Positions 9,720 to 17,223 of a stretch of DNA of 64,000 nucleotides are shown here, piece after piece. Below the pieces are notes generated by a model, which ran no database searches, was not told the origin of the DNA, and saw nothing but the letters and a program-made list of their open reading frames with translations. The stretch is taken from NCBI GenBank assembly GCA_963810755.1, contig CAWEOP010000004.1, positions 136,709-200,708 of the forward strand, given 5' to 3'. The translations under genes were made by a program, and so were the position numbers. The DNA comes from FEN-1219 sp963810755. Lineage in GTDB: Bacteria > Pseudomonadota > Gammaproteobacteria > Steroidobacterales > Rariloculaceae. Numbering within the stretch: position 1 is the first letter of the stretch; every line of letters begins with the position of its first letter.

Positions 9720-11092
9720 GAACCGAAGATTCTCGTGAGATCGTTATAGAACACGAAGCTCATCAGCACGATCAGGAAGAACACGCCGATCTGCTGACCG
9801 AGCGCCATCGCACGCTCCGACAGCGGCGATCCCTTGATCCATTCGGCGAGCTGATAGACCACCTGACCGCCGTCGAGCAGAGGCACGGGCACGAGGTTGA
9901 TGATCCCTAAGCTGATGCTCACGACGGCAAGGAAGTTGAAGAACGAGCCGAACCCGGCCTGCGCGCTCTCGCCGGCGACGGCTGCGATGGTCAACGGTCC
10001 CGACATGTTCTTGAGCGAAACCTGACCGACCACCATGTGCGCGAGCATCTTCACGGTGAGCGACGTCATCTCCCAGGTCTTCGCGACTCCGCGCGGCAGC
10101 GACTCGAGCACGCCGTAACGCTGTTCGGCACGCATCGCCTCGAGCATTCGCGCCGGTATCTCCCTGATGGGCGCCGCGCCGATCTTCCCGATCGTCTTGC
10201 CCTCCTCCACCACGGATCCGATCGCGAGCGGCACGGTGATCGTTTCCCCGGCGCGGCGAAGCTCGACGGACGCGGTCTCGCCGGGTCGTGTCCGAATGAA
10301 CTCGACCCATCCCTCCCAATTGTCGATCGGCTTGCCGTCGGCGCGCAGGACTTCGTCGCCTACCTGCAAGCCCGCGCGCTCGGCGGCCGAGTCGGCGACT
10401 ACCTCGCCGATCACGGGGGGCACCGGAGGCCCCGGCCGGATTCCGAGCCCTTTGAACAACGCCGATGGCTCCGTGAGCTCCGCCTCGCGGCCGCGAACAT
10501 CCAGCGAGACGTTCTTGACGTTGCCGTTGGCCGCGCGAATGGAAAGATCGATGCGCGCGTCGTCGAGCAATTCCTCGAAGATCGCTAGGGTCGCCGCTTC
10601 CCAAGTCTCGGTGGGCCGGCCGCCGATAGCTTCGATTTCGTCGTTCGGCTCGATGCCCGCGCGTGCCGCGACGGAATCCTCGGTCACCGAGCCGATGAGC
10701 GGCTTGATGCCGGGCACACCGGTCGAGAACATGAACCAGTAGGCGACGATCGCAAATAGGAAGTTGAACGCGGGCCCGGCGAGCAGGACGAGGATACGCT
10801 GCCATATCGGCCGGCGATTGAACGCGCGCGGCTGATCAGCAATCGCGACCGGCCCTTCGCGCTCGTCGAGCATCTTCACGTAGCCGCCGAGCGGGATAGA
10901 GGAGAGCCAATACTCCGTGTGATCCGGCGCGGCCCCGCGCCACCGCGCGATGGGCTTGCCGAAGCCGATCGAGAAGCGCAGCACCTTGAAGCCGAGCCGG
11001 CGCGCCACCCAGAAATGACCGAACTCGTGAACGGAGACGAGGACGCCTATCGCAACGACGAAAGCCAGAATCGATGACGCTATATCCGACAT
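9716..11092 (-). CDS. rseP: Site-2 intramembrane zinc protease RseP
   Basis: Cleaves the anti-sigma factor RseA and remnant signal peptides within the inner membrane. In the 458-residue protein the zinc motif HEFGH lies in the first membrane segment (about residue 23), two PDZ domains cover about 115-300, and the second metal motif PVPLLDGGQVVYQ lies near 400, followed by a last membrane helix. The gene is coupled to bamA by an ATGA overlap, placing the envelope-stress protease with the barrel assembly factor. A 194-base gap separates it from cdsA, where many relatives carry dxr. Confidence 0.97.
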   Translation of the reverse strand: MSDIASSILAFVVAIGVLVSVHEFGHFWVARRLGFKVLRFSIGFGKPIARWRGAAPDHTEYWLSSIPLGGYVKMLDEREGPVAIADQPRAFNRRPIWQRILVLLAGPAFNFLFAIVAYWFMFSTGVPGIKPLIGSVTEDSVAARAGIEPNDEIEAIGGRPTETWEAATLAIFEELLDDARIDLSIRAANGNVKNVSLDVRGREAELTEPSALFKGLGIRPGPPVPPVIGEVVADSAAERAGLQVGDEVLRADGKPIDNWEGWVEFIRTRPGETASVELRRAGETITVPLAIGSVVEEGKTIGKIGAAPIREIPARMLEAMRAEQRYGVLESLPRGVAKTWEMTSLTVKMLAHMVVGQVSLKNMSGPLTIAAVAGESAQAGFGSFFNFLAVVSISLGIINLVPVPLLDGGQVVYQLAEWIKGSPLSERAMALGQQIGVFFLIVLMSFVFYNDLTRIFGS

Positions 11093-11286
11093 TCAAACCT
11101 TTCGGCGACGGGCGCTCGTCGTTTTAACCCCAAGAAAGCTCGGTATTCTAGCCGGTCATCGGCCGACCTGCAGGGCCGCGAACCGTGCCGCCGCGACTAG
11201 AACTAGAAGCGCGTGCGGCACGAAAGCAACGAAGAAACGGGTTCTGCGCTAAGAGACCGCGAAGGACGGCGGCAGTTCCGCAAGAA

Positions 11287-12084
11287 TCAGCCCGCGAGCC
11301 CCGCTGCTGTGACTCCTAGCACGAAGACCGGGATCGCGGCCGTGAGGCTGTCGATCCGGTCCATGATCCCGCCGTGGCCCGGAAGCAACGTCCCCGTATC
11401 CTTGAGCCCGACATTGCGTTTGAAGACGCTGACCGCGAGATCGCCGACGACGGAGACCAAAGCCGTGGCGGTGCCAATGCCGACCATCGCCGCGGGCGGC
11501 AGCCCGAGCCAGAACGCCGCGCCCCAGGCGGCGGCCGCCGCGACGAGCACGCCGCCGGCCACGCCCTCCCAAGTCTTTCCCGGACTGACGGCCGGCGCCA
11601 GCTTCACGCGGCCGAGCAAGCGTCCGAACGTGTAGGCGCCGACGTCGGCTGCCCAGACGATCGCGAGCACGGTCATCGCGAGATCCCGCCCTAGCGGCCC
11701 ACTGCCGTGCAGCCGCGCGAACAAGAACCACGACGGCACGAGTACCACGAATCCCACGATTCCGACCGTGGTCATGGAGAACTTCCGCGGGTAGGTCAGC
11801 ACGGCGATGAACGCGAGCACCCACCACGCGAGCGCGAGCACGAGCATCACGAACGCGGCGTCGACACCCGCCCAAAGCAGCGCCGCGACCATCCCCGCGG
11901 CGCACGCCGCCGCGTACGCGAGCCGCGCGGTCGAGCCGAGCAACGCGAGGCCCGCCCACTCCCAAGCACCGATCACCCAGAGCACGCCGAGGATCGCCGC
12001 CATGAGTGGCGTCGGGAGAAACAGCACGGTCAGGACCAGCGCGATGCCGAGTACCGCGCCCGTGATCACCCGCGTTTTGATCAA
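11287..12084 (-). CDS. cdsA: Phosphatidate cytidylyltransferase
   Basis: Makes CDP-diacylglycerol from CTP and phosphatidate, the branch point for phospholipids. About eight hydrophobic segments are visible. The family signature near the C-terminus is intact: VSVFKRNVGLKDTGTLLPGH followed by GGIMDRIDSL, with the metal-binding aspartates. The TTG at 12084 overlaps the uppS stop as TTGA and gives MIKTRVITGAVLGIAL; the open frame upstream only shadows uppS. The restored length of 265 residues is normal for the family. Confidence 0.95.
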   Translation of the reverse strand: MIKTRVITGAVLGIALVLTVLFLPTPLMAAILGVLWVIGAWEWAGLALLGSTARLAYAAACAAGMVAALLWAGVDAAFVMLVLALAWWVLAFIAVLTYPRKFSMTTVGIVGFVVLVPSWFLFARLHGSGPLGRDLAMTVLAIVWAADVGAYTFGRLLGRVKLAPAVSPGKTWEGVAGGVLVAAAAAWGAAFWLGLPPAAMVGIGTATALVSVVGDLAVSVFKRNVGLKDTGTLLPGHGGIMDRIDSLTAAIPVFVLGVTAAGLAG

Positions 12085-12836
12085 CCGACGACCTCGATCT
12101 GCTCGCCGGTACGCCCGAACCGCCGCTGGCGGCGCGCGTAGAACTCGAATGCCTTGCGCAGCTCGGTGGCCGTGAAATCGGGCCACAGGACGTCGCAGAA
12201 GAACACTTCGGCGTAGGCGACGTCCCAGAGCAGGAAGTTGCTGAGCCGCTTCTCGCCGCCCGTCCGAATCAGGAGATCGACGCTAGCGGAGCCGGCCGTC
12301 TGCAGCGCCGCCGCGACCGTCGTCTCGTCGATCGAGCTCGGGTCGAGCCGGCCCGCGGCGGCGTCGGCCGCGAGCTTGCGCGCAGCCTGCGTGATGTCCC
12401 AGCGGCCGCCGTAAGCCACGGCGACGACGAGGTCCATGCGCGTGTTGTGCCTCGTGCGCTCGACGGCGGCGTCGGTGACCTCCCGCAGCATCGGATTGAG
12501 CGCGCCGAGATCGCCGATGAACTTGATGCGGATCCCGTTCGCGTCGAGCTCGTTCACCTCACGCTCGAGCGCGTCTACGAACAGCGACATCAGGCCGCGG
12601 ACCTCGTCGACGGGACGGCGCCAGTTCTCGCTCGAGAACGCGAACAGCGTCAGCGTCTCGACCCCGGCCTCGGCACACACCTCCACCGTCGCACGCACGG
12701 GCTTGGTGCCCGCTCTGTGCCCTGCTTGGCGAGGCAAAGCGCGGCGCCGGGCCCAACGCCCATTGCCGTCCATGATCACGGCCACGTGACGGGGCACGAC
12801 GAGTTGCGCTTTGGGTCGAGCCGGATTAGCAACCAT
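12081..12836 (-). CDS. uppS: Undecaprenyl diphosphate synthase (cis-prenyltransferase)
   Basis: Builds the C55 lipid carrier for peptidoglycan and O-antigen from farnesyl diphosphate and isopentenyl diphosphate. In this 251-residue protein the catalytic motif HVAVIMDGNGRWA lies near residue 18, followed by FAFSSENWRRP and the conserved RTGGEKRLSNFLLWDVAYAE near 195. It is coupled to cdsA by an overlap and follows frr after 34 bases. Confidence 0.97.
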   Translation of the reverse strand: MVANPARPKAQLVVPRHVAVIMDGNGRWARRRALPRQAGHRAGTKPVRATVEVCAEAGVETLTLFAFSSENWRRPVDEVRGLMSLFVDALEREVNELDANGIRIKFIGDLGALNPMLREVTDAAVERTRHNTRMDLVVAVAYGGRWDITQAARKLAADAAAGRLDPSSIDETTVAAALQTAGSASVDLLIRTGGEKRLSNFLLWDVAYAEVFFCDVLWPDFTATELRKAFEFYARRQRRFGRTGEQIEVVG

Positions 12837-12870
12837 GTTGGGAGATCGAACGACGACTTGATGCGACGAC

Positions 12871-13428
12871 TCAGACTTCCATGATCTCCGCTTCTTTGTC
12901 TTTCAAGAGCGCGTCGATCTGGGCGATGAATCGATCCGTCAGCTTCTGCGTCTCGGTCTCCGCTTTGCGCTCTTCGTCTTCCGTGATCATTTTCTCTTTG
13001 AGCAAGTCCTTGACGTCGCTCAGCGCGTCGCGGCGCACGGCGCGGATCCCGACACGGCCGTTCTCGGCGGAATGGCGCACCACCTTGACGAGCTCCTTGC
13101 GGCGCTCCTCCGTCATCGGCGGCAGCGGCACGCGGATCACGGTCCCCGCGGTGACCGGGTTCAGCCCGAGCCCCGCGTTCATGATCGCTTTCTCGACGGC
13201 CGCAACCATGTTCTTTTCCCACGGCTGCACGACGAGCGTCCGCGCATCCTCGACGGTGATATTGGCGGTCTGCTTCACCGGCACCCTCGTGCCGTAGTAC
13301 TCGACCATGACGGGCTCTAGCAAACCCACGTGCGCGCGGCCGGTGCGCATGCGCCGCAGCTCCTCTTTCAGGGCCTCGATGGATTTGTGCATGCGCTGCT
13401 CTGCGTCTTTCTTGATTTCGCCGATCAT
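12871..13428 (-). CDS. frr: Ribosome recycling factor
   Basis: Splits post-termination ribosomes together with EF-G. The 185-residue protein starts MIGEIKKDAEQRMHKSIEAL at 13428, overlapping the pyrH stop as ATGA. The conserved segment RTGRAHVGLLEPVMVEYYG near residues 29-47 and the tail TDRFIAQIDALLKDKEAEIMEV are typical. The open frame extends upstream inside pyrH, but only this start fits the family length. Confidence 0.97.
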   Translation of the reverse strand: MIGEIKKDAEQRMHKSIEALKEELRRMRTGRAHVGLLEPVMVEYYGTRVPVKQTANITVEDARTLVVQPWEKNMVAAVEKAIMNAGLGLNPVTAGTVIRVPLPPMTEERRKELVKVVRHSAENGRVGIRAVRRDALSDVKDLLKEKMITEDEERKAETETQKLTDRFIAQIDALLKDKEAEIMEV

Positions 13429-14174
13429 GCCCTGGTCCCGGTGCGCGGCAGGTCGTTCGCGACGGCCGTGCCGAGCGGCTCCCCTTTGACTATCCGCACG
13501 AGATCTCCCGCGTTGTTGAGATTGAACACGACGAGCGGGAGATTGTTCTCGCGGCACATCACGATTGCCGTCGCGTCCATCACGCCGAGATGATCGGCGA
13601 GCACTTTTTCGAACGATAGCGTCCGATAGCGTACGGCGGTCGGATCTTTCATCGGATCGGCGGAATAGACGCCGTCGACTTTCGTCGCCTTGATCAGCAC
13701 GTCCGCGCCGATCTCGATCGCGCGTAGGCTCGCAGCGGTGTCGGTCGTGAAGAACGGGTTGCCGGTGCCCGCGGCGAAGATGGTGACACGCCCTTTCTCG
13801 AGGTGGCGAATCGCGCGTCGGCGAATGTAGTCCTCGCAAACCTCGTGGATCTGCAGCGCGGACAAGACGCGGGCGACGGCCCCATGGCGCTCGAGGGCAT
13901 CCTGCATCGCGAGCGAGTTGATCACCGTCGCGAGCATGCCCATGTGATCGGCCGTGACGCGATCCATGCCGGCCTCGGCGAGCCCCGCGCCGCGGAAGAT
14001 GTTGCCGCCGCCGATCACGAGACCCACCTGGATGCCGAGACCGAGGACTTCCGTGATTTCGCTTGCGACGCGCCGGATGACGACAGGGTCGATGCCGTAT
14101 TGCTGGTTGCCGAGCAGCGCCTCGCCGCTCAATTTCAACAATATTCGACGATAAGCCGGCGAGCCTTGCGCCAT
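13425..14174 (-). CDS. pyrH: UMP kinase
   Basis: Phosphorylates UMP to UDP in pyrimidine nucleotide synthesis; an amino-acid-kinase fold enzyme distinct from eukaryotic UMP kinases. The 249-residue protein shows RILLKLSGEALLG at the N-terminus, VIGGGNIFRG for nucleotide binding, and the conserved VDGVYSADP region. It lies between tsf and frr as in other Gammaproteobacteria and is coupled to frr by an ATGA overlap. Confidence 0.97.
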   Translation of the reverse strand: MAQGSPAYRRILLKLSGEALLGNQQYGIDPVVIRRVASEITEVLGLGIQVGLVIGGGNIFRGAGLAEAGMDRVTADHMGMLATVINSLAMQDALERHGAVARVLSALQIHEVCEDYIRRRAIRHLEKGRVTIFAAGTGNPFFTTDTAASLRAIEIGADVLIKATKVDGVYSADPMKDPTAVRYRTLSFEKVLADHLGVMDATAIVMCRENNLPLVVFNLNNAGDLVRIVKGEPLGTAVANDLPRTGTRA

Positions 14175-14284
14175 GAACCCCTCGCTCCAGCAGTCATTCG
14201 GGTTGCGCGAGCGTTGACTCCCGCGCTGCGCGAATCACATGCGGCGGCTCGGCGCCGCGGGGGGTGTTTCGCGCGGCTGCTAGA

Positions 14285-15163
14285 TTAACGACTCTGCGTG
14301 GCTTGCGCCATGACCTCCTGAACGAAGTCGTCTTTCTTCTTCTCGATACCCTCGCCGACCTCGAAGCGCCGAAAGCCTTTGACCTTCGATTTGTTCGCGG
14401 CGAGCAGATCGCGCACGCGCTTCTTGTCGTCCTTCACGAACACCTGGCCCGTGAGGGTGATCTCGTCGACGACCTTGCGCAGCCTGCCCTCGACCATCTT
14501 GGCGATGATCTCGGGCGGCTTTTTCTCTTCGGCCGTCTGCGCAAGGATGATCTCACGCTCCTTGTCCAGGAATTCCTTCGGCACGTCGTCGGCGGTCACG
14601 TAGCGCGGCGCGAGGGATGCCACTTGCATGGCGAGATCGCGCGCGAGCTCGGCCGTGCCGCCCTCGAGATCGACGAGCACGCCGATCCGGTTGCCGTGCA
14701 CGTAGGCTCCGACGTGACCCTTGCTCTCGATGACCTCGAAGCGGCGCACGGCGATGTTCTCGCCCACCTTGATGATCAAGTCTTGCCGGCTCTCTTCGAG
14801 CGTGCGGCCATCCGCTGACAGGGCCATCAGCGCTTCCACGCTTGCGGGACGCTTCTCCAGCACCACGCCGGCGACGCGCTCGGCGAACGCGCGGAAGTTT
14901 TCGTCCTTGGCGACGAAGTCGGTTTCGGAGTTGATCTCGACGAGGGCATGGCGCCCGGACTTCTCGTCGCTCTTGAGCACGACTCGGCCCTCGGCCGCGA
15001 CGCGCGAGGCTTTCTTGTCGGCTTTGGCTTGGCCCTGCTTGCGGAGCAGCTCGGCCGCGCTGTCGATGTCGCCGCCGGCGTCGACCAACGCTTTCTTGCA
15101 ATCCATCATCCCCGCGCCCGTGCGCTCGCGGAGCTCCTTGACCAAAGCCGGTTTGATCTCCAT
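14285..15163 (-). CDS. tsf: Elongation factor Ts
   Basis: Nucleotide exchange factor for EF-Tu. The 292-residue protein begins MEIKPALVKELRERTGAGMM with the signature DCKKAL following and a UBA-like N-terminal domain. The EF-Tu contact motif is visible as EINSETDFVAKDENF. It follows rpsB after about 100 bases holding a strong GC hairpin (15195-15219), which may reduce read-through from rpsB. A gap of 110 bases to pyrH has no clear gene. Confidence 0.97.
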   Translation of the reverse strand: MEIKPALVKELRERTGAGMMDCKKALVDAGGDIDSAAELLRKQGQAKADKKASRVAAEGRVVLKSDEKSGRHALVEINSETDFVAKDENFRAFAERVAGVVLEKRPASVEALMALSADGRTLEESRQDLIIKVGENIAVRRFEVIESKGHVGAYVHGNRIGVLVDLEGGTAELARDLAMQVASLAPRYVTADDVPKEFLDKEREIILAQTAEEKKPPEIIAKMVEGRLRKVVDEITLTGQVFVKDDKKRVRDLLAANKSKVKGFRRFEVGEGIEKKKDDFVQEVMAQATQSR

Positions 15164-15194
15164 TGCCGGTCTCTCCTCTTCTATTCGATAGGTG

Positions 15195-15219
15195 CCGGGG
15201 CGCGCGTCGCGCGCCCCGG
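15195..15219 (-). terminator. GC-rich hairpin between rpsB and tsf
   Basis: A perfect 11-bp stem with a 3-base loop: CCGGGGCGCGC, GTC, GCGCGCCCCGG. It lies 46 bases after the rpsB stop and 31 bases before the tsf start on the transcribed strand. No long U-tract follows, so it may be a partial terminator or an RNA-stability element that sets the S2 to EF-Ts ratio. The function is inferred; the structure is read directly. Confidence 0.6.
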
Positions 15220-15264
15220 GTTTAGAGTGTTGCTAGCGCGGCGCGCGGCGGAGCCGCAGGCGCG

Positions 15265-16179
15265 CTACTCGGGGGCGTCTTCGCTCTCGCCGCCCTCGGC
15301 CGGCGCGTCTTCGCCGCCCTCGGCCGGGCCGTCCTCGGCCGGCGAGCGGGCGCGGCCCTTGGAGCGGATCTTCGTGACGCGGCCGCGCTTTTTGCCCGGC
15401 GCCTTCTTCGGGGCGGCTTTTTGCTCGCCCACCTTCGGCTTGCCTTCCTCGTCGAGCTCCACGAACTCGTCGTCGCCGGTCGGTACCTCGGGGATCGAGG
15501 ACTTGCCTTCGAGCACGGCGTCCGCGATACCTGCCGCGTAGAGCTGGATCGCGCGCATCGCGTCGTCGTTGCCCGGGATCGGGTAGTCGATACCGTCCGG
15601 CGAGCAGTTCGTATCCACCACTGCGACAACGGGCACCTTCAGCTTGGTGGCCTCTTTGACCGCGATTTCTTCGTGGCCGACGTCGATGATGAACACCGCG
15701 TCGGGCAGCTTGTCCATCATCTTGATGCCGCCGAGCGCGCGCTCGAGCTTCTCACGCTCACGGCTGAGCTTCAGCAGCTCCTTCTTCGTGTACTCGGTGC
15801 TCGTGCCGCCCTCGGCGATCTCCTCGAGCGCGTGCAAGCGCTTGATCGACTGGCGGATCGTCTTGAAGTTCGTGAGCATGCCGCCGAGCCAGCGCTGCGT
15901 GACGTACGGCATGCCGCAGCGTACCGCCTCGGCCGCGACGGCCTCGCGCGCGGCGCGCTTCGAGCCGACGAACATCAGAGTTCCGCCCTCCGCAACGAGC
16001 TTGCGCACGAACTCGGTGGCCTGCTTGTACAGCGGCACCGTCTGCTCGAGATTGATGATGTGGATCTTGTTGCGCTCGCCGAAGATGAACTGGGACATCT
16101 TCGGATTCCAGAAGCGGGTTTGGTGCCCGAAATGCACACCCGCTTCCAGCATCCGGCGCATCGAAACGTCGGTAGGCAT
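15265..16179 (-). CDS. rpsB: 30S ribosomal protein S2
   Basis: Small-subunit ribosomal protein. It starts MPTDVSMRRMLEAGVHFGHQ with TRFWNPKM following, the S2 signature, and contains FIIDVGHEEIAVKEA and DTNCSPDGIDYPIPGNDDA. At 304 residues it is about 60 longer than the E. coli protein. The extra C-terminus is a basic then acidic, low-complexity tail rich in alanine, glycine and glutamate (residues about 245-304, ending GGESEDAPE). A promoter and a leader hairpin lie upstream, and tsf is the next gene. Confidence 0.97.
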   Translation of the reverse strand: MPTDVSMRRMLEAGVHFGHQTRFWNPKMSQFIFGERNKIHIINLEQTVPLYKQATEFVRKLVAEGGTLMFVGSKRAAREAVAAEAVRCGMPYVTQRWLGGMLTNFKTIRQSIKRLHALEEIAEGGTSTEYTKKELLKLSREREKLERALGGIKMMDKLPDAVFIIDVGHEEIAVKEATKLKVPVVAVVDTNCSPDGIDYPIPGNDDAMRAIQLYAAGIADAVLEGKSSIPEVPTGDDEFVELDEEGKPKVGEQKAAPKKAPGKKRGRVTKIRSKGRARSPAEDGPAEGGEDAPAEGGESEDAPE

Positions 16180-16278
16180 GGAACACTCCTTGGGGTTAGT
16201 CCTCCACGCAGCCCCGCTGACGACCCCGTTTCCGAGGCACCCGGCCAGCGGTGAAATGGCGCGTGTGTGTATTTAAAA

Positions 16279-16301
16279 CTCAGAGCTTCGTTGCCTCTGA
16301 G
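16279..16301 (-). ncRNA. rpsB leader hairpin
   Basis: A perfect 7-bp inverted repeat, CTCAGAG and CTCTGAG, with a 9-base loop. It sits at the expected transcript start, just downstream of the candidate rpsB promoter and about 100 bases before the rpsB ATG. In Gammaproteobacteria the rpsB 5' leader is known to fold and to be bound by S2 for feedback control. This hairpin could be part of such a leader; that is inference. Confidence 0.4.
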
Positions 16302-16309
16302 GCGCGCGC

Positions 16310-16338
16310 TTTATACCATAGCGGCCTTGCAGCAACAA
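16310..16338 (-). promoter_or_regulatory. Candidate sigma-70 promoter for rpsB-tsf
   Basis: On the minus strand a -35 TTGTTG (16338-16333) and a -10 TATAAA (16315-16310) are separated by exactly 17 bases. The start would fall near 16303, giving a leader of about 125 bases before rpsB. It is a strong match in GC-rich DNA, in the divergent region between rpsB and map. Confidence 0.6.
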
Positions 16339-16454
16339 CGTCGATCCGCCTCGAGCGGAACCGCTCGGTGCCCCGCCCGGGCGGCGCCTCGGCCGGTCCC
16401 AGGATGTCCGCGGTCGAGTGTCCGATTCTCCGTACGAATCGACGGTCCCTAAAG

Positions 16455-17222
16455 ATGACAGTCACGATCAAAACGCCTGACGAACAGGAGAAGATGCGTG
16501 TCGCCGGTCGATTGGCCGCCGAAGTGCTCGACATGATCGGCGAGCACGTGAAGCCCGGTGTCTCGACCGACGAGCTCGACCGGATCTGCCACGACTACAT
16601 CGTCAACGAGCAGCGCGCGATCCCGGCCCCGCTGAATTACCGCGGCTTCCCGAAGTCGATCTGCACCTCGGTGAACCACGTCGTCTGCCACGGAATTCCG
16701 AGCGAGCGGGTCCTCAAGGGCGGCGACATCGTCAACGTCGACATCACCGTGATCAAGGATGAGTTCCACGGCGACACGAGCCGGATGTTCTTCGTCGGCG
16801 ACCCGCCGATCCTCGGCGAGCGTCTGTCGCGCGTCTGCTTCGACGGCATGTGGCGCGGAATCCGCGCAATCGTGCCGGGCGCGAGACTCGGGGACGTGGG
16901 CTGGGCCGTGCAGAGCTTCGTCGAGGAGCAGCGCTTCTCCGTCGTGCGCGAGTACTGCGGCCACGGCATCGGGCGGATTTTCCACGAGGATCCGCAGGTT
17001 CTGCACTACGGCCGGCCGGGCACGGGCCTCGAGCTCTTGCCCGGGATGACCATCACCGTCGAGCCGATGGTGAACGCCGGCAAGCGCGACGTGAAGCTCC
17101 TGTCGGACGGCTGGACCGTCGTGACCAAGGATCATTCGCTTTCCGCTCAGTGGGAGCACACCGTGCTCGTAACGGAGACTGGCTTCGAGGTTCTGACGCT
17201 CGGCGCGGCGGATCGCGGCTGA
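16455..17222 (+). CDS. map: Type I methionine aminopeptidase
   Basis: Removes the initiator methionine from new proteins. The 255-residue protein starts MTVTIKTPDEQEKMRVAGRLAA. The metal-binding residues of the pita-bread fold are visible: the two aspartates of VDITVIKDEFHGDTSRMF, the histidine of YCGHGIGRIFHEDP, and the glutamates of TVEPMVN and QWEHTVLVT. The open frame continues upstream of 16455 but without family similarity. It is transcribed away from rpsB and lies one base before glnD. Confidence 0.97.
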   Translation: MTVTIKTPDEQEKMRVAGRLAAEVLDMIGEHVKPGVSTDELDRICHDYIVNEQRAIPAPLNYRGFPKSICTSVNHVVCHGIPSERVLKGGDIVNVDITVIKDEFHGDTSRMFFVGDPPILGERLSRVCFDGMWRGIRAIVPGARLGDVGWAVQSFVEEQRFSVVREYCGHGIGRIFHEDPQVLHYGRPGTGLELLPGMTITVEPMVNAGKRDVKLLSDGWTVVTKDHSLSAQWEHTVLVTETGFEVLTLGAADRG

Positions 17223-17223
17223 A

